From Sarcodiotheca gaudichaudii (Eukaryota; Rhodophyta; Florideophyceae; Gigartinales; Solieriaceae), in the NCBI GenBank assembly GCA_032355985.1, contig JAUKVZ010000014.1, positions 1 to 34,245 of the forward strand: DNA of 34,245 nt. The letters are read 5' to 3'. The notes beneath the pieces were generated by a model. The model was not told the origin of the DNA. It made no database searches and saw only the letters and a program-made list of their open reading frames with translations. Both the position numbers and the translations under genes were made by a program. Positions 17,492 through 28,747 of this stretch are shown one piece after another (position 1 is the stretch's first letter; the number at the start of each line of letters is the position of its first letter).

Positions 17492-17983
17492 ATGCGCAAC
17501 AAGCACACTTGGCAATTCTTTACTATTTCAACTTTAGTGTTTACAATATTTTTACATCCTGTTTATGCAATAGAACTGGATGAAGCAACTAGAACTGTAC
17601 CGTTAGAAGAGTCAGGTAAAACTATTGTCTTAACTCCTGAACAGGCCAAAAGAGGAAAGCGTTTGTTTAATAATTCATGTGCCACATGTCATAATGGAGG
17701 TATTACAAAGACTAATCCAAATATTGGATTGGAAATAGAATCTTTAAAGCTAGCCACACCATCTAGAAATAATATCAACGGATTAATAGACTACATGAAA
17801 GAACCAACAAGTTATGATGGCGCTACATCTATAGCAGAACTACATCCCAGCATTAAAAGTGCTGAGATTTTTCCGAAAATGAGAAACTTAACAGATGAAG
17901 ACTTATTTGCAATTGCTGGGCATATACTAATGCAACCTAAAATTGGTGCAGAAAAATGGGGAGGAGGCAAAATCTACTATTAA
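17492..17983 (+). CDS. psbV: Cytochrome c550 of photosystem II
   Basis: PsbV is a lumenal haem protein that stabilises the oxygen-evolving cluster. The precursor (163 residues) carries a signal peptide cut after VYA (residue 26), giving a mature protein starting IELDEATRTV. The haem motif CATCH is at 63-67 and the second axial ligand is H118 in AELHPS. A GAGG ribosome-binding sequence ends five bases before the ATG. Haem attachment needs the CcdA/Ccs1 system, encoded at 28.9-31 kb. petJ, another c-type cytochrome, is next. Confidence 0.97.
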   Translation: MRNKHTWQFFTISTLVFTIFLHPVYAIELDEATRTVPLEESGKTIVLTPEQAKRGKRLFNNSCATCHNGGITKTNPNIGLEIESLKLATPSRNNINGLIDYMKEPTSYDGATSIAELHPSIKSAEIFPKMRNLTDEDLFAIAGHILMQPKIGAEKWGGGKIYY

Positions 17984-17995
17984 TAATTTTGTATA

Positions 17996-18028
17996 TTTTT
18001 TATTTGAAAAAAGTACTCAAATAAAAAA
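17996..18028 (+). terminator. psbV 3' stem-loop
   Basis: Bases 17996-18007 and 18017-18028 form a perfect 12-bp inverted repeat (one G-C pair, the rest A-T) with a 9-base loop, 13 bases after the psbV stop. It probably protects or ends the psbV transcript. The low GC makes strong termination doubtful. Confidence 0.45.
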
Positions 18029-18085
18029 AATTACATATTATAATATACATTATAATTAAACAATCGATAGGAGATTAAAAAATTG

Positions 18086-18412
18086 ATGAAAATCTTTGCA
18101 ATATTCTGGATTCTTTTTAGTATGGTACTATGCGTTAATAATAGTACCCTTGCTGCAGACTTGGAAGCCGGAGAACAAGTATTCAATGCAAACTGTTCCG
18201 CATGTCATGTTGGGGGTAATAACGCAATTATGCCAGAAAAAACTTTGAAAAAAGATGTTCTAGAAAATTATGGAATGAATAATATTGAAGCAATTACAAC
18301 TCAAGTAACAAATGGAAAAAATGCTATGCCAGCATTTGGTGGACGTTTAACAGATGAAGATATCGAGAATGTTGCTAACTACGTACTAAGTCAATCTGAA
18401 CAAGGATGGTAA
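18086..18412 (+). CDS. petJ: Cytochrome c6 (cytochrome c553)
   Basis: PetJ carries electrons from cytochrome f to PSI in the lumen, in place of plastocyanin. A signal peptide is cut near STLA (residue 23), and the mature protein begins [10 protein letters not shown]. The haem motif CSACH is at 37-41 and the axial methionine is M81 in NAMPAFGG. The ATG at 18086 follows an AGGAG sequence by 12 bases; an in-frame TTG lies just before it, but the ATG is the natural start (108 residues). A stem-loop follows the gene. Confidence 0.97.
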   Translation: MKIFAIFWILFSMVLCVNNSTLAADLEAGEQVFNANCSACHVGGNNAIMPEKTLKKDVLENYGMNNIEAITTQVTNGKNAMPAFGGRLTDEDIENVANYVLSQSEQGW

Positions 18413-18439
18413 TATAATTAGGAAATAACTAATCATGGG

Positions 18440-18481
18440 GAATAGATAGTTCAATAATTAATCGAGGTAAACTATCTATTC
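18440..18481 (+). terminator. petJ 3' stem-loop
   Basis: GAATAGATAGTT (18440-18451) and AACTATCTATTC (18470-18481) form a perfect 12-bp inverted repeat with an 18-base loop, starting 27 bases after the petJ stop. It fits a transcript 3' end between petJ and carA, which would make them separate units. Confidence 0.5.
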
Positions 18482-18541
18482 ATTTCACTAAATAAGCAAT
18501 AAATATACTTATATCACCTTAGAATTTTACCGCAGCCTAAT

Positions 18542-19699
18542 ATGCATTACAATCATTATCGAAGCATTCTTCTTCTAGAAAACGGTACCAGATATCATGG
18601 CTGGTCATTAAATAAATCGACACTATCAATAGGAGAAATTGTTTTTAATACTGGAATGACAGGATATCAAGAAATTATAACTGATCCTAGCTATGCTAAC
18701 CAAATTATTACATTCACATATACAGAGATCGGCAATACAGGAATTAATATTATAGATAATGAAGCTGATAAAATTCATATAAAAGGAATAGTAACAAAAA
18801 ACCTATGCGAAACACCAAGTAATTGGCAAAAAAGCATTTGTTTAGCGGAATATTTACTTAATAATAATATTCCACATATCTTTGGAATAGACACCAGAAA
18901 GTTAACAAGAGATTTACGTGATACAGGTGTGATGAATGGCTGCATATCTAGTACTGTATTTAACTTAGATTCGTTAGTAACTATGATAAAAAAAACTCCT
19001 GACATAAAAACTATCAATTTAATTAGAAACATTAGTACCACAAAAATCTACAAATACAAAGTACTAAATAAAAAAAATTTCATTTATTCTTATTTGCAAG
19101 AGAATACCAATATCAATCATGGTAAGTCTCTAAACATTATAGTTATAGATTTTGGGGTAAAAAATAACATTTTATCAAGACTATCAAACTATGGCTGCCA
19201 AGTATACGTGGTACCTGCTAATAGTACATATGAAACTATTTTCAAATATCAGCCAGACGGCATATTAATTTCGAATGGTCCAGGAGATCCCTTTCAAATG
19301 AAAACAGAAGTTAATAATATCAGAGAATTAATTAATAGATGTAATATACCTATTTTTGGCATTTGTATGGGACATCAAATCTTAAGTCTTGCTTTGGGAG
19401 GTAACACATTCAAATTAAAATTCGGACACAGAGGCTTGAATCATCCTGCAGGAATGCATCAAACAGCCAAAATCACTAGCCAGAATCATGGTTTTGCAGT
19501 AAAGACGACTTCACTAGTTGACACACTTTTACAAATCAATCATTTCAATTTAAATGATATGACTGTAGGAAGTACAATACATAGAAGCAAACCTATTTTT
19601 TCAGTTCAGTATCATCCTGAAGCTAGTCCCGGAACCCATGACTGTGACTACTATTTCTATCATTTTATCAATTTAATTAGGCTTAGAAAAGAATCATAA
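18542..19699 (+). CDS. carA: Carbamoyl-phosphate synthase small subunit
   Basis: CarA is the glutaminase that feeds ammonia to CarB for carbamoyl phosphate, used for arginine and pyrimidines. The N-terminal CPSase_sm domain reads FNTGMTGYQEIITDPSYANQ. The class I amidotransferase domain has the nucleophile C275 in FGICMGHQIL and the H358/E360 pair in VQYHPEAS. The 385 residues are full length. The large subunit is not in the window and is nuclear in red algae. Convergent with ycf53 across 20 bases. Confidence 0.96.
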   Translation: MHYNHYRSILLLENGTRYHGWSLNKSTLSIGEIVFNTGMTGYQEIITDPSYANQIITFTYTEIGNTGINIIDNEADKIHIKGIVTKNLCETPSNWQKSICLAEYLLNNNIPHIFGIDTRKLTRDLRDTGVMNGCISSTVFNLDSLVTMIKKTPDIKTINLIRNISTTKIYKYKVLNKKNFIYSYLQENTNINHGKSLNIIVIDFGVKNNILSRLSNYGCQVYVVPANSTYETIFKYQPDGILISNGPGDPFQMKTEVNNIRELINRCNIPIFGICMGHQILSLALGGNTFKLKFGHRGLNHPAGMHQTAKITSQNHGFAVKTTSLVDTLLQINHFNLNDMTVGSTIHRSKPIFSVQYHPEASPGTHDCDYYFYHFINLIRLRKES

Positions 19700-19719
19700 A
19701 TATTTTCATTGAATCAAAA

Positions 19720-20415
19720 TTATTGTCTATTCCAAACAATATGATTAAAAAGAGATGACAATACTTGAACTCCTCTTAACTGATTAAAGAGGGGTAAATG
19801 ACCAGATGGAGCATTTATATTCCAGACGAATTCATCTGGGTACCTAGATGGGACACCTGCATTCTTCCAGCCTATATGAGTCCAAAATTTTTCCCAATTA
19901 CAATTATGGGATAGCCAGATTTGTCTTTGCTTTGAAAAACCAAACTTATTCCTAGAATAAGAACGCCATAACATATCTATAGCGATTAAGTCATCTGACG
20001 GTAGTAAAGAAATATCTGTAAAATATAACCACTTTCTTTTAGTATTATCATCTAAACCTGCTAATTGACATAAGTATCTTTGAGTTAATTTATCCGCTTC
20101 TATATAGTTTTTATCAATTAGCAATTGCTGAAGGGGCTGATAATCTATTTTTAATACAGATTGAAATTCAATGATACCATTCGAAAAATAGTTATCTAAT
20201 TTTTTCTGAATTACTTCAAAAGTCGACTCATGTAAAACTTCAAAGAGAATGCCATCCAAAGATGACAGTTCTACTTTTTGTGTCATACGTCGATGTACTA
20301 AGAGTTCCAACAGTTTTTTTTGCCCCAATAGACTATCTAAAGCAATCTGTTCAACTAAATTTAATTGTTGTTTTACTGAAACAATAGTTTTTAATTCCGC
20401 AATTTTTTCCAACAT
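19720..20415 (-). CDS. ycf53: GUN4-like protein Ycf53
   Basis: The C-terminal 140 residues form a GUN4 domain, which binds porphyrins and stimulates Mg-chelatase; clear blocks are DIAIDMLW-like LIAIDMLWRSYSRNKFGFS and THIGWKNAGVPSRYPDEFVWN. The N-terminal 90 residues are a helical region typical of algal and cyanobacterial forms. It is 231 residues long. chlI, the chelatase ATPase, is 10 kb away. ycf55 lies upstream on the same strand with a 120-base spacer. Confidence 0.92.
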   Translation of the reverse strand: MLEKIAELKTIVSVKQQLNLVEQIALDSLLGQKKLLELLVHRRMTQKVELSSLDGILFEVLHESTFEVIQKKLDNYFSNGIIEFQSVLKIDYQPLQQLLIDKNYIEADKLTQRYLCQLAGLDDNTKRKWLYFTDISLLPSDDLIAIDMLWRSYSRNKFGFSKQRQIWLSHNCNWEKFWTHIGWKNAGVPSRYPDEFVWNINAPSGHLPLFNQLRGVQVLSSLFNHIVWNRQ

Positions 20416-20535
20416 TATTCCAATAGTAATATTTGTTCTTTATTTATAGATTATACATAAGTATTACACAAATTTATCTATTTAAGATAAGAAGAGAAAA
20501 CTATTAGTTTGTCAAATTATTTAAGTAAAAAGCCA

Positions 20536-21504
20536 TTACCTAGGGAGACTATTCATTCCAAATAAAACAGAACGTATACAAAATATAGCACTATTACCTA
20601 AAAAGTTTATAAGAATATAGATAATTATTTTGCTGAAAATGAAGACAGTTTTTTCTATTTTTGGTATTACCATATCTTGTATTTCCATTAAAAGTACAAT
20701 AAATAGCTGTAATTTTGACATAGAGGAGACTTCATTCAATCTAGATACGTAAATATACTTAGTAATTAATCCTTGTGAACTTATAAGCCACACTTTATAA
20801 CGAGAATTATAAATTTGCTTGGGCTTACTAATAAAGTGATAGATTAATTTCTCTAAAGTTAAAGTGTTTCGAAGTAGTGCAATAGAGCGTATAGAGATAT
20901 ATGAAAGATTGCACAACTTATTGGTTCTTATGAAATAGATGACAAAAGACAATGAATTAAAATTTCTTAGTAGCTCACATATAACCAAATTACTAAATTG
21001 AATGACAAAATTTTCTAACAAAACTAAGACATGCTCTTTAGGTGTTTTGTTATTACAAAATACAAATACATTATTACCTATCACAGACGTTCCAAAAATT
21101 AGATATGCTAGTAAATACTCTAGTAAAAATGTGTCTTCCGATAACATTGTTTTCAAAACTTGAGAATTTTCACCTGAAGAAATTAAAGGATTAGAGGCAT
21201 TTAATATAACTAGAAAATGATAACAGGATCTCATAAGTAAATTGGAAACGATTTTGTCGTTTAACACTTTAATACTAGTATAATCTAAATTCAATTCTAT
21301 TAAATCTAGAATCAAGGATTCTAATTCTATTGAAATAGTAGAAAAGAGTTGAGATCTGCTTTGATTATCAAGCAAATCTATATACAAAGTGTTTTCAGCT
21401 TTATTTGACAAATTACGAAAAAACTTATGTCTCACTCGCAAAAATAAGTAAGCTACCTCATTATTTAACTTTTTACCTTGCTTCTTGGGCCAATATTTAG
21501 TCAT
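20536..21504 (-). CDS. ycf55: Conserved plastid protein Ycf55 (function unknown)
   Basis: A 322-residue protein beginning MTKYWPKKQGKKLNNEVAYL. It is rich in isoleucine, leucine and phenylalanine, with a hydrophobic C-terminal stretch near 285-312 that may be a membrane span. The N-terminus, length and position near ycf53/ycf54 fit Ycf55, a family kept in red-lineage plastids and cyanobacteria without a settled function. I see no catalytic motif. The name is from memory of the family and is less sure than other calls. Divergent from ycf54 across 210 bases. Confidence 0.75.
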   Translation of the reverse strand: MTKYWPKKQGKKLNNEVAYLFLRVRHKFFRNLSNKAENTLYIDLLDNQSRSQLFSTISIELESLILDLIELNLDYTSIKVLNDKIVSNLLMRSCYHFLVILNASNPLISSGENSQVLKTMLSEDTFLLEYLLAYLIFGTSVIGNNVFVFCNNKTPKEHVLVLLENFVIQFSNLVICELLRNFNSLSFVIYFIRTNKLCNLSYISIRSIALLRNTLTLEKLIYHFISKPKQIYNSRYKVWLISSQGLITKYIYVSRLNEVSSMSKLQLFIVLLMEIQDMVIPKIEKTVFIFSKIIIYILINFLGNSAIFCIRSVLFGMNSLPR

Positions 21505-21645
21505 CAGACATTCATTATTACATGTATCCTATTATCGTAACAGAAGAATCTTATATTAATCAATATAGATGTATATGCTATTAGATAGCAAAACTATACT
21601 AAAAGCACAAGAATAATGTAGTTTTACTAAAAAAATAGTAAGCTC

Positions 21646-21674
21646 TTGAAAAATAATCATGTATACCTTATTGT
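21646..21674 (+). promoter_or_regulatory. Possible promoter of ycf54
   Basis: TTGAAA (21646-21651), a 17-base spacer and TATTGT (21669-21674), about 40 bases before the ycf54 ATG. Both boxes match four of six consensus bases. In such AT-rich DNA this can arise by chance. Confidence 0.35.
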
Positions 21675-21714
21675 TATAAATATTCATTATCTAATCAAAT
21701 TTACATCTTAAAAT

Positions 21715-22014
21715 ATGCCTCATTATTACTTTGCTGTCGCAAGTCAAAACTTCTTAATAAATGAAGAGCCTGTTGAAGAAATTTTAAGAGAAAGAACAGA
21801 ATACTATAAAAGTATAAGAAAAGAAATTGATTTTTGGCTAGTTAAAAATCCTACTTTTATTAATTTTCCTCATTTTAAATACATAAAAGAGCAATTAAAA
21901 AGTCCTCCTGCTGCAATTATATCTCTTGATAAGCAATTTATTAAATGGTTAAAGTTAAGAATAGGCTTTGTTAAAATAGGAACATTTACATCAACTAGAT
22001 CTATCTTAAATTAA
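21715..22014 (+). CDS. ycf54: Ycf54, accessory factor of the Mg-protoporphyrin ester cyclase
   Basis: The 99-residue protein has the family pattern: YYFAVASQNFLINEEPVEE, LRERTEYY, KEIDFWLVKNPTF, then SPPAAIISLDKQFIKWLKLR. In cyanobacteria and plants (LCAA/CGL78) Ycf54 supports the aerobic cyclase AcsF/CHL27 that closes ring E of chlorophyll. The cyclase gene itself is not here. Convergent with rbcR, 42 bases apart. Confidence 0.93.
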   Translation: MPHYYFAVASQNFLINEEPVEEILRERTEYYKSIRKEIDFWLVKNPTFINFPHFKYIKEQLKSPPAAIISLDKQFIKWLKLRIGFVKIGTFTSTRSILN

Positions 22015-22056
22015 TATTTAATACGTGTAGAGTGTAATTAAAACTATATAAAAAAC

Positions 22057-23007
22057 TTAATTATCGATTGAACTTTTATCTTCAGGAGATGTAACAAACA
22101 AAGTTAAAATCTCTTGACTAAAAGTTTCAGCTGCCTTAGATTTATAACGACTTGGATTAATAACAATTGACAGCATACGTTTAATAGTAACATTTTCTAT
22201 TCTTACCCAATGTAAAATACCCAATTCAAGTTCTTTAGCTATTGCTGATACTGAAACAAAAGCTGCGCCTAGGCCAGACTGTACAGCATTTTTAATAGCT
22301 TCTATAGAATTTAATTCCATTTCAATTTTAAAACGACTACTATCTATATCATGCTGACTTAACACTTTATCTATAACTTTCCGAATAGTTGATTGAGTAT
22401 CTAAGGCTATAAAACGTAAGCGATATAGATCCTCCTTTTGAATGTCTGATAATTTAGAAAAATTATGAGTGATTGGCAAAATTAATGCAAGTTCATCTTC
22501 AGCATATGAAGTTACTTGTAAAATGTCTTTCAACTCATGGGGTACTTCTCCACCAATAACAGCTAAATCTACCTGACCATTAGCTACACTCCAAGAAATT
22601 AACCTTGTGGAGTGAACCTGCAATTGTACATTAACTTGAGGATATCTTTGGCGAAATAAACCTATTAAGCGTGGCATTAGATAGGTACCAGTTGTTTGGC
22701 TAGCTCCAATAACAAGAGTACCACCTTGTAAATTTTGCACATCTTCAAGTGCTCTACATGTTTCTTCACATAATGCAAGAATTCTACCACCATACCTTAA
22801 AAGTAGACTACCTGCCTCTGTCAAAGTAGCTTTTTTATTACTTCTTTCAAATAATGGTATATCTAACTGCTTTTCCAGATTTTGAATTTGTAAACTAATA
22901 GCTGGCTGTGAAACATATAAGCTGTCTGCAGCTCTTTTGAAGCTTCCTTCTTTTATAATAGCTTTTAGAATTCTTAGTTGATCCAAGGTAAATGGTAAAT
23001 CTCTCAT
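22057..23007 (-). CDS. rbcR: LysR-family transcription regulator RbcR (Ycf30)
   Basis: RbcR activates the Rubisco operon in cyanobacteria and red algal plastids. The N-terminal winged helix-turn-helix reads [22 protein letters not shown] and [19 protein letters not shown], and the co-inducer domain follows (about 90-300). The frame opens at 23034, but the ATG at 23007 gives the family start [10 protein letters not shown] and 316 residues. The rbcLS genes are not in the window. It is divergent from psbY. Confidence 0.95.
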   Translation of the reverse strand: MRDLPFTLDQLRILKAIIKEGSFKRAADSLYVSQPAISLQIQNLEKQLDIPLFERSNKKATLTEAGSLLLRYGGRILALCEETCRALEDVQNLQGGTLVIGASQTTGTYLMPRLIGLFRQRYPQVNVQLQVHSTRLISWSVANGQVDLAVIGGEVPHELKDILQVTSYAEDELALILPITHNFSKLSDIQKEDLYRLRFIALDTQSTIRKVIDKVLSQHDIDSSRFKIEMELNSIEAIKNAVQSGLGAAFVSVSAIAKELELGILHWVRIENVTIKRMLSIVINPSRYKSKAAETFSQEILTLFVTSPEDKSSIDN

Positions 23008-23235
23008 ACAAATATATTGAAAAAAATGGTCCAAACGAAATTTAATTATTAATATGGAGAAATAACTAATTTTTTATACTAAAAAGTATAAAGTTCTTAT
23101 ATATATCTATAGTTTATAGTTTTTCATACATCATAATATACTATTGATACAATGTAATAATGAGAGGTTACATTATTCAACTTCTTAAAATTACAGTATA
23201 ATATGCTTAATTAAAAATTTAAGGAATTAAAATAT

Positions 23236-23340
23236 ATGGATATAAGACTAATAATAGTATTAACTCCCGTTTTAGCTGCTGGTTCTTGGGCACTATACAA
23301 TATAGGTAGAATAGCATTGCAGCAATTTAGAAGTATGTAA
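23236..23340 (+). CDS. psbY: Photosystem II protein PsbY (Ycf32)
   Basis: A 34-residue single-span protein beginning [20 protein letters not shown] and ending LQQFRSM, matching PsbY/Ycf32, a peripheral PSII subunit next to cytochrome b559. A TATAAT box lies at 23197-23202 without a clear -35 partner, and an AAGGA lies ten bases before the ATG. Divergent from rbcR. Confidence 0.93.
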   Translation: MDIRLIIVLTPVLAAGSWALYNIGRIALQQFRSM

Positions 23341-23549
23341 TTAAATAACTACAAAGTCTAAGTGAAATTATAATTATAACTGGGAATATTATGGAATTTT
23401 TATATACTAGTATATTTCCTTTCATTATAGCTATGTAATTTTATAAAATAAAATAATTAACTCTTTTAATATATTTTAAATAGCCGTATAATTACAACTA
23501 GAATTTCTAATTTTTTATAAGAATTAATCAAAAAGATTATAAATAAAAT

Positions 23550-23723
23550 ATGGCTGTTCCTAAAAAACGTACATCGAAATCAAAATCAAGATCGCGAAAA
23601 GCAAACTGGAAACATAAGGCAGACATTAGCAGTGGCAAAGCTTTATCTTTAGGTAAGTCATTATTAACTGGACAACCAAATAGCTTTATATATATAAGGG
23701 ATGAGAAGAATGAAAAACAATAA
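23550..23723 (+). CDS. rpl32: 50S ribosomal protein L32
   Basis: A 57-residue basic protein beginning [20 protein letters not shown], the L32 signature, without the zinc-binding cysteines of some bacterial forms. It leads a plus-strand run rpl32-ycf56-rpl21-rpl27-rne. Confidence 0.95.
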   Translation: MAVPKKRTSKSKSRSRKANWKHKADISSGKALSLGKSLLTGQPNSFIYIRDEKNEKQ

Positions 23724-23786
23724 TATTTATTATTTCTATATGGATTAAATAAATAACGATTACAAGCTATATTCAGTCCAATAAAA

Positions 23787-24467
23787 ATGCAAGTTACTAA
23801 TTTGACAAGTAAACAACCGTCTAACTCTAGTAAAGCTATAAGTTTTGCTTTAGACTTAAAAAAACTAAAAGAAATTTTTATATTTAATTGCTGCCAAGGA
23901 TGCCAAAATACTCTTAATGAAAAAAGGATAAAGATCAGTCATGTTTCAAGAATTATAATAACTGAATTAAACATTGTAAATACCTCAGGACTGATGGGTT
24001 TGCTCTCTAGCCTTAGCTTGATTAATAGAACTAAAGAATTACATATTTATGCACCAAAAGGACTAGAACAATACATAAAACTAGGTAAAAAGTATTCTCA
24101 AACCAATTTTCGCTATAACTTGTATATACATGTTTTAGCAACAGGGATTGTGATTAATAATAGTATCTACAAGGTTTATACATTTGCAGAACACTTAAAG
24201 TTTAATTTTTTAATTATATTTCAGGAAAAGTATGGAAAATTTAGATCAAATAAAGCAAAAGATTTTAGCCTGGTTTCAGGACCTTTATACGGTAAACTAA
24301 AACAAGGAAACACTTTTCTTTCACCAGATGGTATAGTTATTAAAGGCAAAGACTTCACACAAAATAATTCAAAAGGAACAAAAATAACTTATCTAGAAAA
24401 TTATTATTGCAGAAGAAGTTACGTTGAAATAGCAATAGAATCTCGAACTATACATAATATATTATAG
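23787..24467 (+). CDS. ycf56: RNase Z-like protein Ycf56 with a degenerate active site
   Basis: The 226-residue protein aligns by eye with the first two thirds of bacterial RNase Z (tRNA 3' endonuclease): GLMGLLSSLSLINRTKELHIYAPKGL and SGPLYGKLKQGNTFLSPDGIV are close to family blocks. The metal-binding HxHxDH motif is not there: the matching stretch IIITELNIVNTSGL has E60, N62, V64 and N65. The upstream DCGEGTQ-like block reads NCCQGCQ, and the protein ends at IHNIL, about where RNase Z has its GDTR and HEAT motifs, so the C-terminal metal ligands are missing too. One histidine, H135, remains. It is probably a non-catalytic relative. It sits between rpl32 and rpl21, 37 bases before the latter. 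Confidence 0.82.
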   Translation: MQVTNLTSKQPSNSSKAISFALDLKKLKEIFIFNCCQGCQNTLNEKRIKISHVSRIIITELNIVNTSGLMGLLSSLSLINRTKELHIYAPKGLEQYIKLGKKYSQTNFRYNLYIHVLATGIVINNSIYKVYTFAEHLKFNFLIIFQEKYGKFRSNKAKDFSLVSGPLYGKLKQGNTFLSPDGIVIKGKDFTQNNSKGTKITYLENYYCRRSYVEIAIESRTIHNIL

Positions 24468-24503
24468 TGTAAATCATTTCCAATATTTTATAAAAACAAG
24501 CAT

Positions 24504-24815
24504 ATGGCATACGCAATTATTGAAGCTAGTGGCAGACAAATATGGATTGAAGCTGGAAAATTTTATGACATCAACTATATTAATGGTGAACCGGGGGATA
24601 CTATAAATTTAAATAGAGTACTTTTGCTGAACAAAGAAGATAATACTAAAATAGGCTATCCATGTCTAGAATCAGTAACAATACGTGGTAAAATTTTAAA
24701 ACATTTAAAAGGCAAAAAAATAACTGTCTTCAAAATGAAACCAAAAAAAAATAGTCGATCGAAACAAGGTCATAGACAAAAACTAACAAGACTGTTAATA
24801 GAAAACATTAGGTAA
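24504..24815 (+). CDS. rpl21: 50S ribosomal protein L21
   Basis: The 103-residue protein begins MAYAIIEASGRQIWIEAGKFYDI and ends in the basic GHRQKLTRLLIENI tail of L21. It is followed 15 bases later by rpl27, the order kept from bacteria. Confidence 0.96.
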   Translation: MAYAIIEASGRQIWIEAGKFYDINYINGEPGDTINLNRVLLLNKEDNTKIGYPCLESVTIRGKILKHLKGKKITVFKMKPKKNSRSKQGHRQKLTRLLIENIR

Positions 24816-24830
24816 AAAACTTAAAAAAAC

Positions 24831-25088
24831 ATGGCACACAAAAAAGGAAGCGGAAGTACAAAAAATGGTCGTGACTCTAACTCAAAAAGGCTAGGTATAA
24901 AAAAGTATGGGGGTGAGCAAACAATTGCTGGAAATATTTTAGTTAAACAGCGAGGAAGCACATTTGAAGCTGGAAAAAATGTAAAAATGGGTAAAGACTA
25001 TACTCTATTTGCTTTAAAAGACGGGGTAGTTAAGTTTGAAGTTTATAATAAATATAAAAAAAAAGTTAGTATTTATAATACTATTTAG
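24831..25088 (+). CDS. rpl27: 50S ribosomal protein L27
   Basis: L27 reaches into the peptidyl-transferase centre. The 85-residue protein starts directly with [20 protein letters not shown], the mature flexible N-terminus, with no cleavable extension. The [16 protein letters not shown] core is typical. It forms rpl21-rpl27, with rne 90 bases downstream. Confidence 0.97.
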   Translation: MAHKKGSGSTKNGRDSNSKRLGIKKYGGEQTIAGNILVKQRGSTFEAGKNVKMGKDYTLFALKDGVVKFEVYNKYKKKVSIYNTI

Positions 25089-26605
25089 TGAATACTCTAA
25101 TCAAACAATTATAATCACATAAGCTATGATTTATAAACATGCATTTTTCTCATTAATGCTTTAAGCTATATTCTAAAAATGGTAAAAAAAATAGTAATTT
25201 CTCGTTTTAATAATGTAGCAGCTGTTTTACTAAATAATAAAATACAAGAAGTTATTGTTATTAATAATACATACCAAGTTAATGACATTTACATTGGTAT
25301 AGTGCAAAGAATCTTCCCAAGCATAAACGCTGCTTTCATAAGACTAAACAATACTAAAAAAAGTGGATTTATACACTTAAATGATATCAAGCCTTTACAA
25401 AAAAAGTACAATACAAATCGCATTACAGAAATTCTTTCCGTAAACCAGTTAATTATAGTTCAGATTATTAAAGAGCCAACAAAAAACAAAGGTCCTAGAC
25501 TAACAACAAATATTAATTTAACAGGTAGGTATGTTGTCTTAATGCCTTTTTGCAATACAGTTTGTGTTTCACACAAAGTTTATGACGAAAATGAAAGAAC
25601 TTATCTACAATCCTTAGCTGTTTTAATTAAGCCATCAGCAATGGGTATACTAGTAAGATCTGCAGCTCAAGGAGTTCGAGAAAAATTAATTATTGAAGAC
25701 CTTACTCAACTAAAAAAGCAATGGAACTTTGTGGAAAAATTAGCAACATTCACGAACTTACCAACTCTAATACATAAGGAAGAAGATTTAATTCAAAAAG
25801 TTATTAGAGACTACTATGAAAAAAGTGTAAATAAAATAATTATTGATTCCAAAAGTGGCTTAAGACAAATAAAACACCACTTAGATAAATGGGAGTGTAT
25901 TGCTCCTATAACAAAAGTCAAGTTACAACTTCATAGTAAGCCGGAATGTATTTTAAAAGAATTCAATATAAAACAAACTATCATAAAAGCTCTACAGCCA
26001 AAAGTAAGACTTACACTCGGTGGACATATCATAATTGAAAATAATGAAGCATTTACTGTTATTGATGTAAATTCTGGTTCTTTTAACAAATCAGATAATT
26101 GCAAAGAAACAATTCTACGAACAAATCTTTATGCAGCAATTGAAATTGCATATCAATTAAAAGTTAGGAATATCAATGGAATAATCATAATAGATTTCAT
26201 AGATATGCAGTCACAGAAAGACAAATTGCAACTATTAGAACATTTTAGCAACCTACTCAATATAGACAATGCCAAGCCAAGAATAGTACAACTTTCAGAA
26301 CTAGGATTAATTGAATTAACAAGAAGAAGAAGAGGACAAAGCCTAAAAGAGTTATTCTATAGTAAAACACATACTTATATAAATGCCAATCAGACTAGTG
26401 ATCTAGAATACAGCATACAAAAAAAGACTTTTACTTTTCACAAAAATATTCAGTCTTTATTTTTTAATAAGAAATTTTATAAAAATACAGCTTTAAAGAT
26501 TAAAAAACTTACCTATAGTACAATTAGTAGGAGTAACTTGTATCTCTCCTTAGACAAAACTCATACAATTAATTTACTAAACCCTTATCATAATTATATG
26601 ATACC

Positions 26606-28128
<1,523 letters not shown>

Positions 28129-28506
28129 ATGTCACATCTTAGCAAAATAAAAACAAAAATTAGTAATCAAATAATTTTACAAAAGACGTTATCTGATCTT
28201 AAGTTTAAATACTCCTGTATTCAAAAAACTGATAAACAAGGTATAGACACGTATCCACAAGACATTGTTGTACAGGACAATAACAACAATTTTAAGTTTA
28301 CGTGGAAAGAAAATAAATACTTTATAGTAACTGATTTACAATTATGGAAATCACATATTCCTTATAATATTTTGCTTGAAAGAATCACTCAGCAATATTC
28401 TTATAATTCAATTGTAAATACAAGTTTAAAAGAAGGGTTTACTAATTTAGGTTACATGGCCATGGATAATGGATCTATTAAACTAACAATACAGAAATGG
28501 AACTAA
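28129..28506 (+). CDS. ycf35: Conserved plastid protein Ycf35
   Basis: A 125-residue DUF1257-type protein beginning MSHLSKIKTKISNQIILQKTL, the Ycf35 start. Other family features are the FKFTWKENKYFIVTDLQLW strand region and a C-terminus LKEGFTNLGY...GSIKLTIQKW. It is soluble, with no membrane span. Its function is not known to me; it is widespread in cyanobacteria and red-lineage plastids. It ends 12 bases before the 3' end of trnL on the other strand. Confidence 0.92.
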   Translation: MSHLSKIKTKISNQIILQKTLSDLKFKYSCIQKTDKQGIDTYPQDIVVQDNNNNFKFTWKENKYFIVTDLQLWKSHIPYNILLERITQQYSYNSIVNTSLKEGFTNLGYMAMDNGSIKLTIQKWN

Positions 28507-28518
28507 AGTAAATGTATA

Positions 28519-28601
28519 TGCGGACGGAGAGACTTGAACTCTCACGAGAAACTCTCACTAGAACCTAAATCTAACGTGTCTACCAATTCCACCACGTCCG
28601 C
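28519..28601 (-). tRNA. trnL(uag): tRNA-Leu (UAG)
   Basis: An 83-base class II tRNA with a long variable arm. The acceptor GCGGACG pairs perfectly with CGTCCGC, with discriminator A. The anticodon loop TTTAGGT gives UAG. Confidence 0.96.
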
Positions 28602-28747
28602 GTCGTATAGAAAATAATATATCAATAATTCCATAGAAAGACAAGTCCAAACTAGATTTAATCAATAGATATCTATATTTTATTAAAATTTACTTGTAAC
28701 ATAGGTCTTTTTTTGATATTATACGATTAATAACTTGGCTAGTGTAA

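Noticed and set aside
18083-18085. TTG start for petJ
   Set aside because: The next codon is ATG and gives the normal signal peptide; the TTG would only add one residue.
23391-23438. Tiny 15-codon frame (MEFLYTSIFPFIIAM) between psbY and rpl32
   Set aside because: It is hydrophobic but too short, and does not match PetN, PetL, PetM, PsbM or other small photosynthetic subunits that I know.
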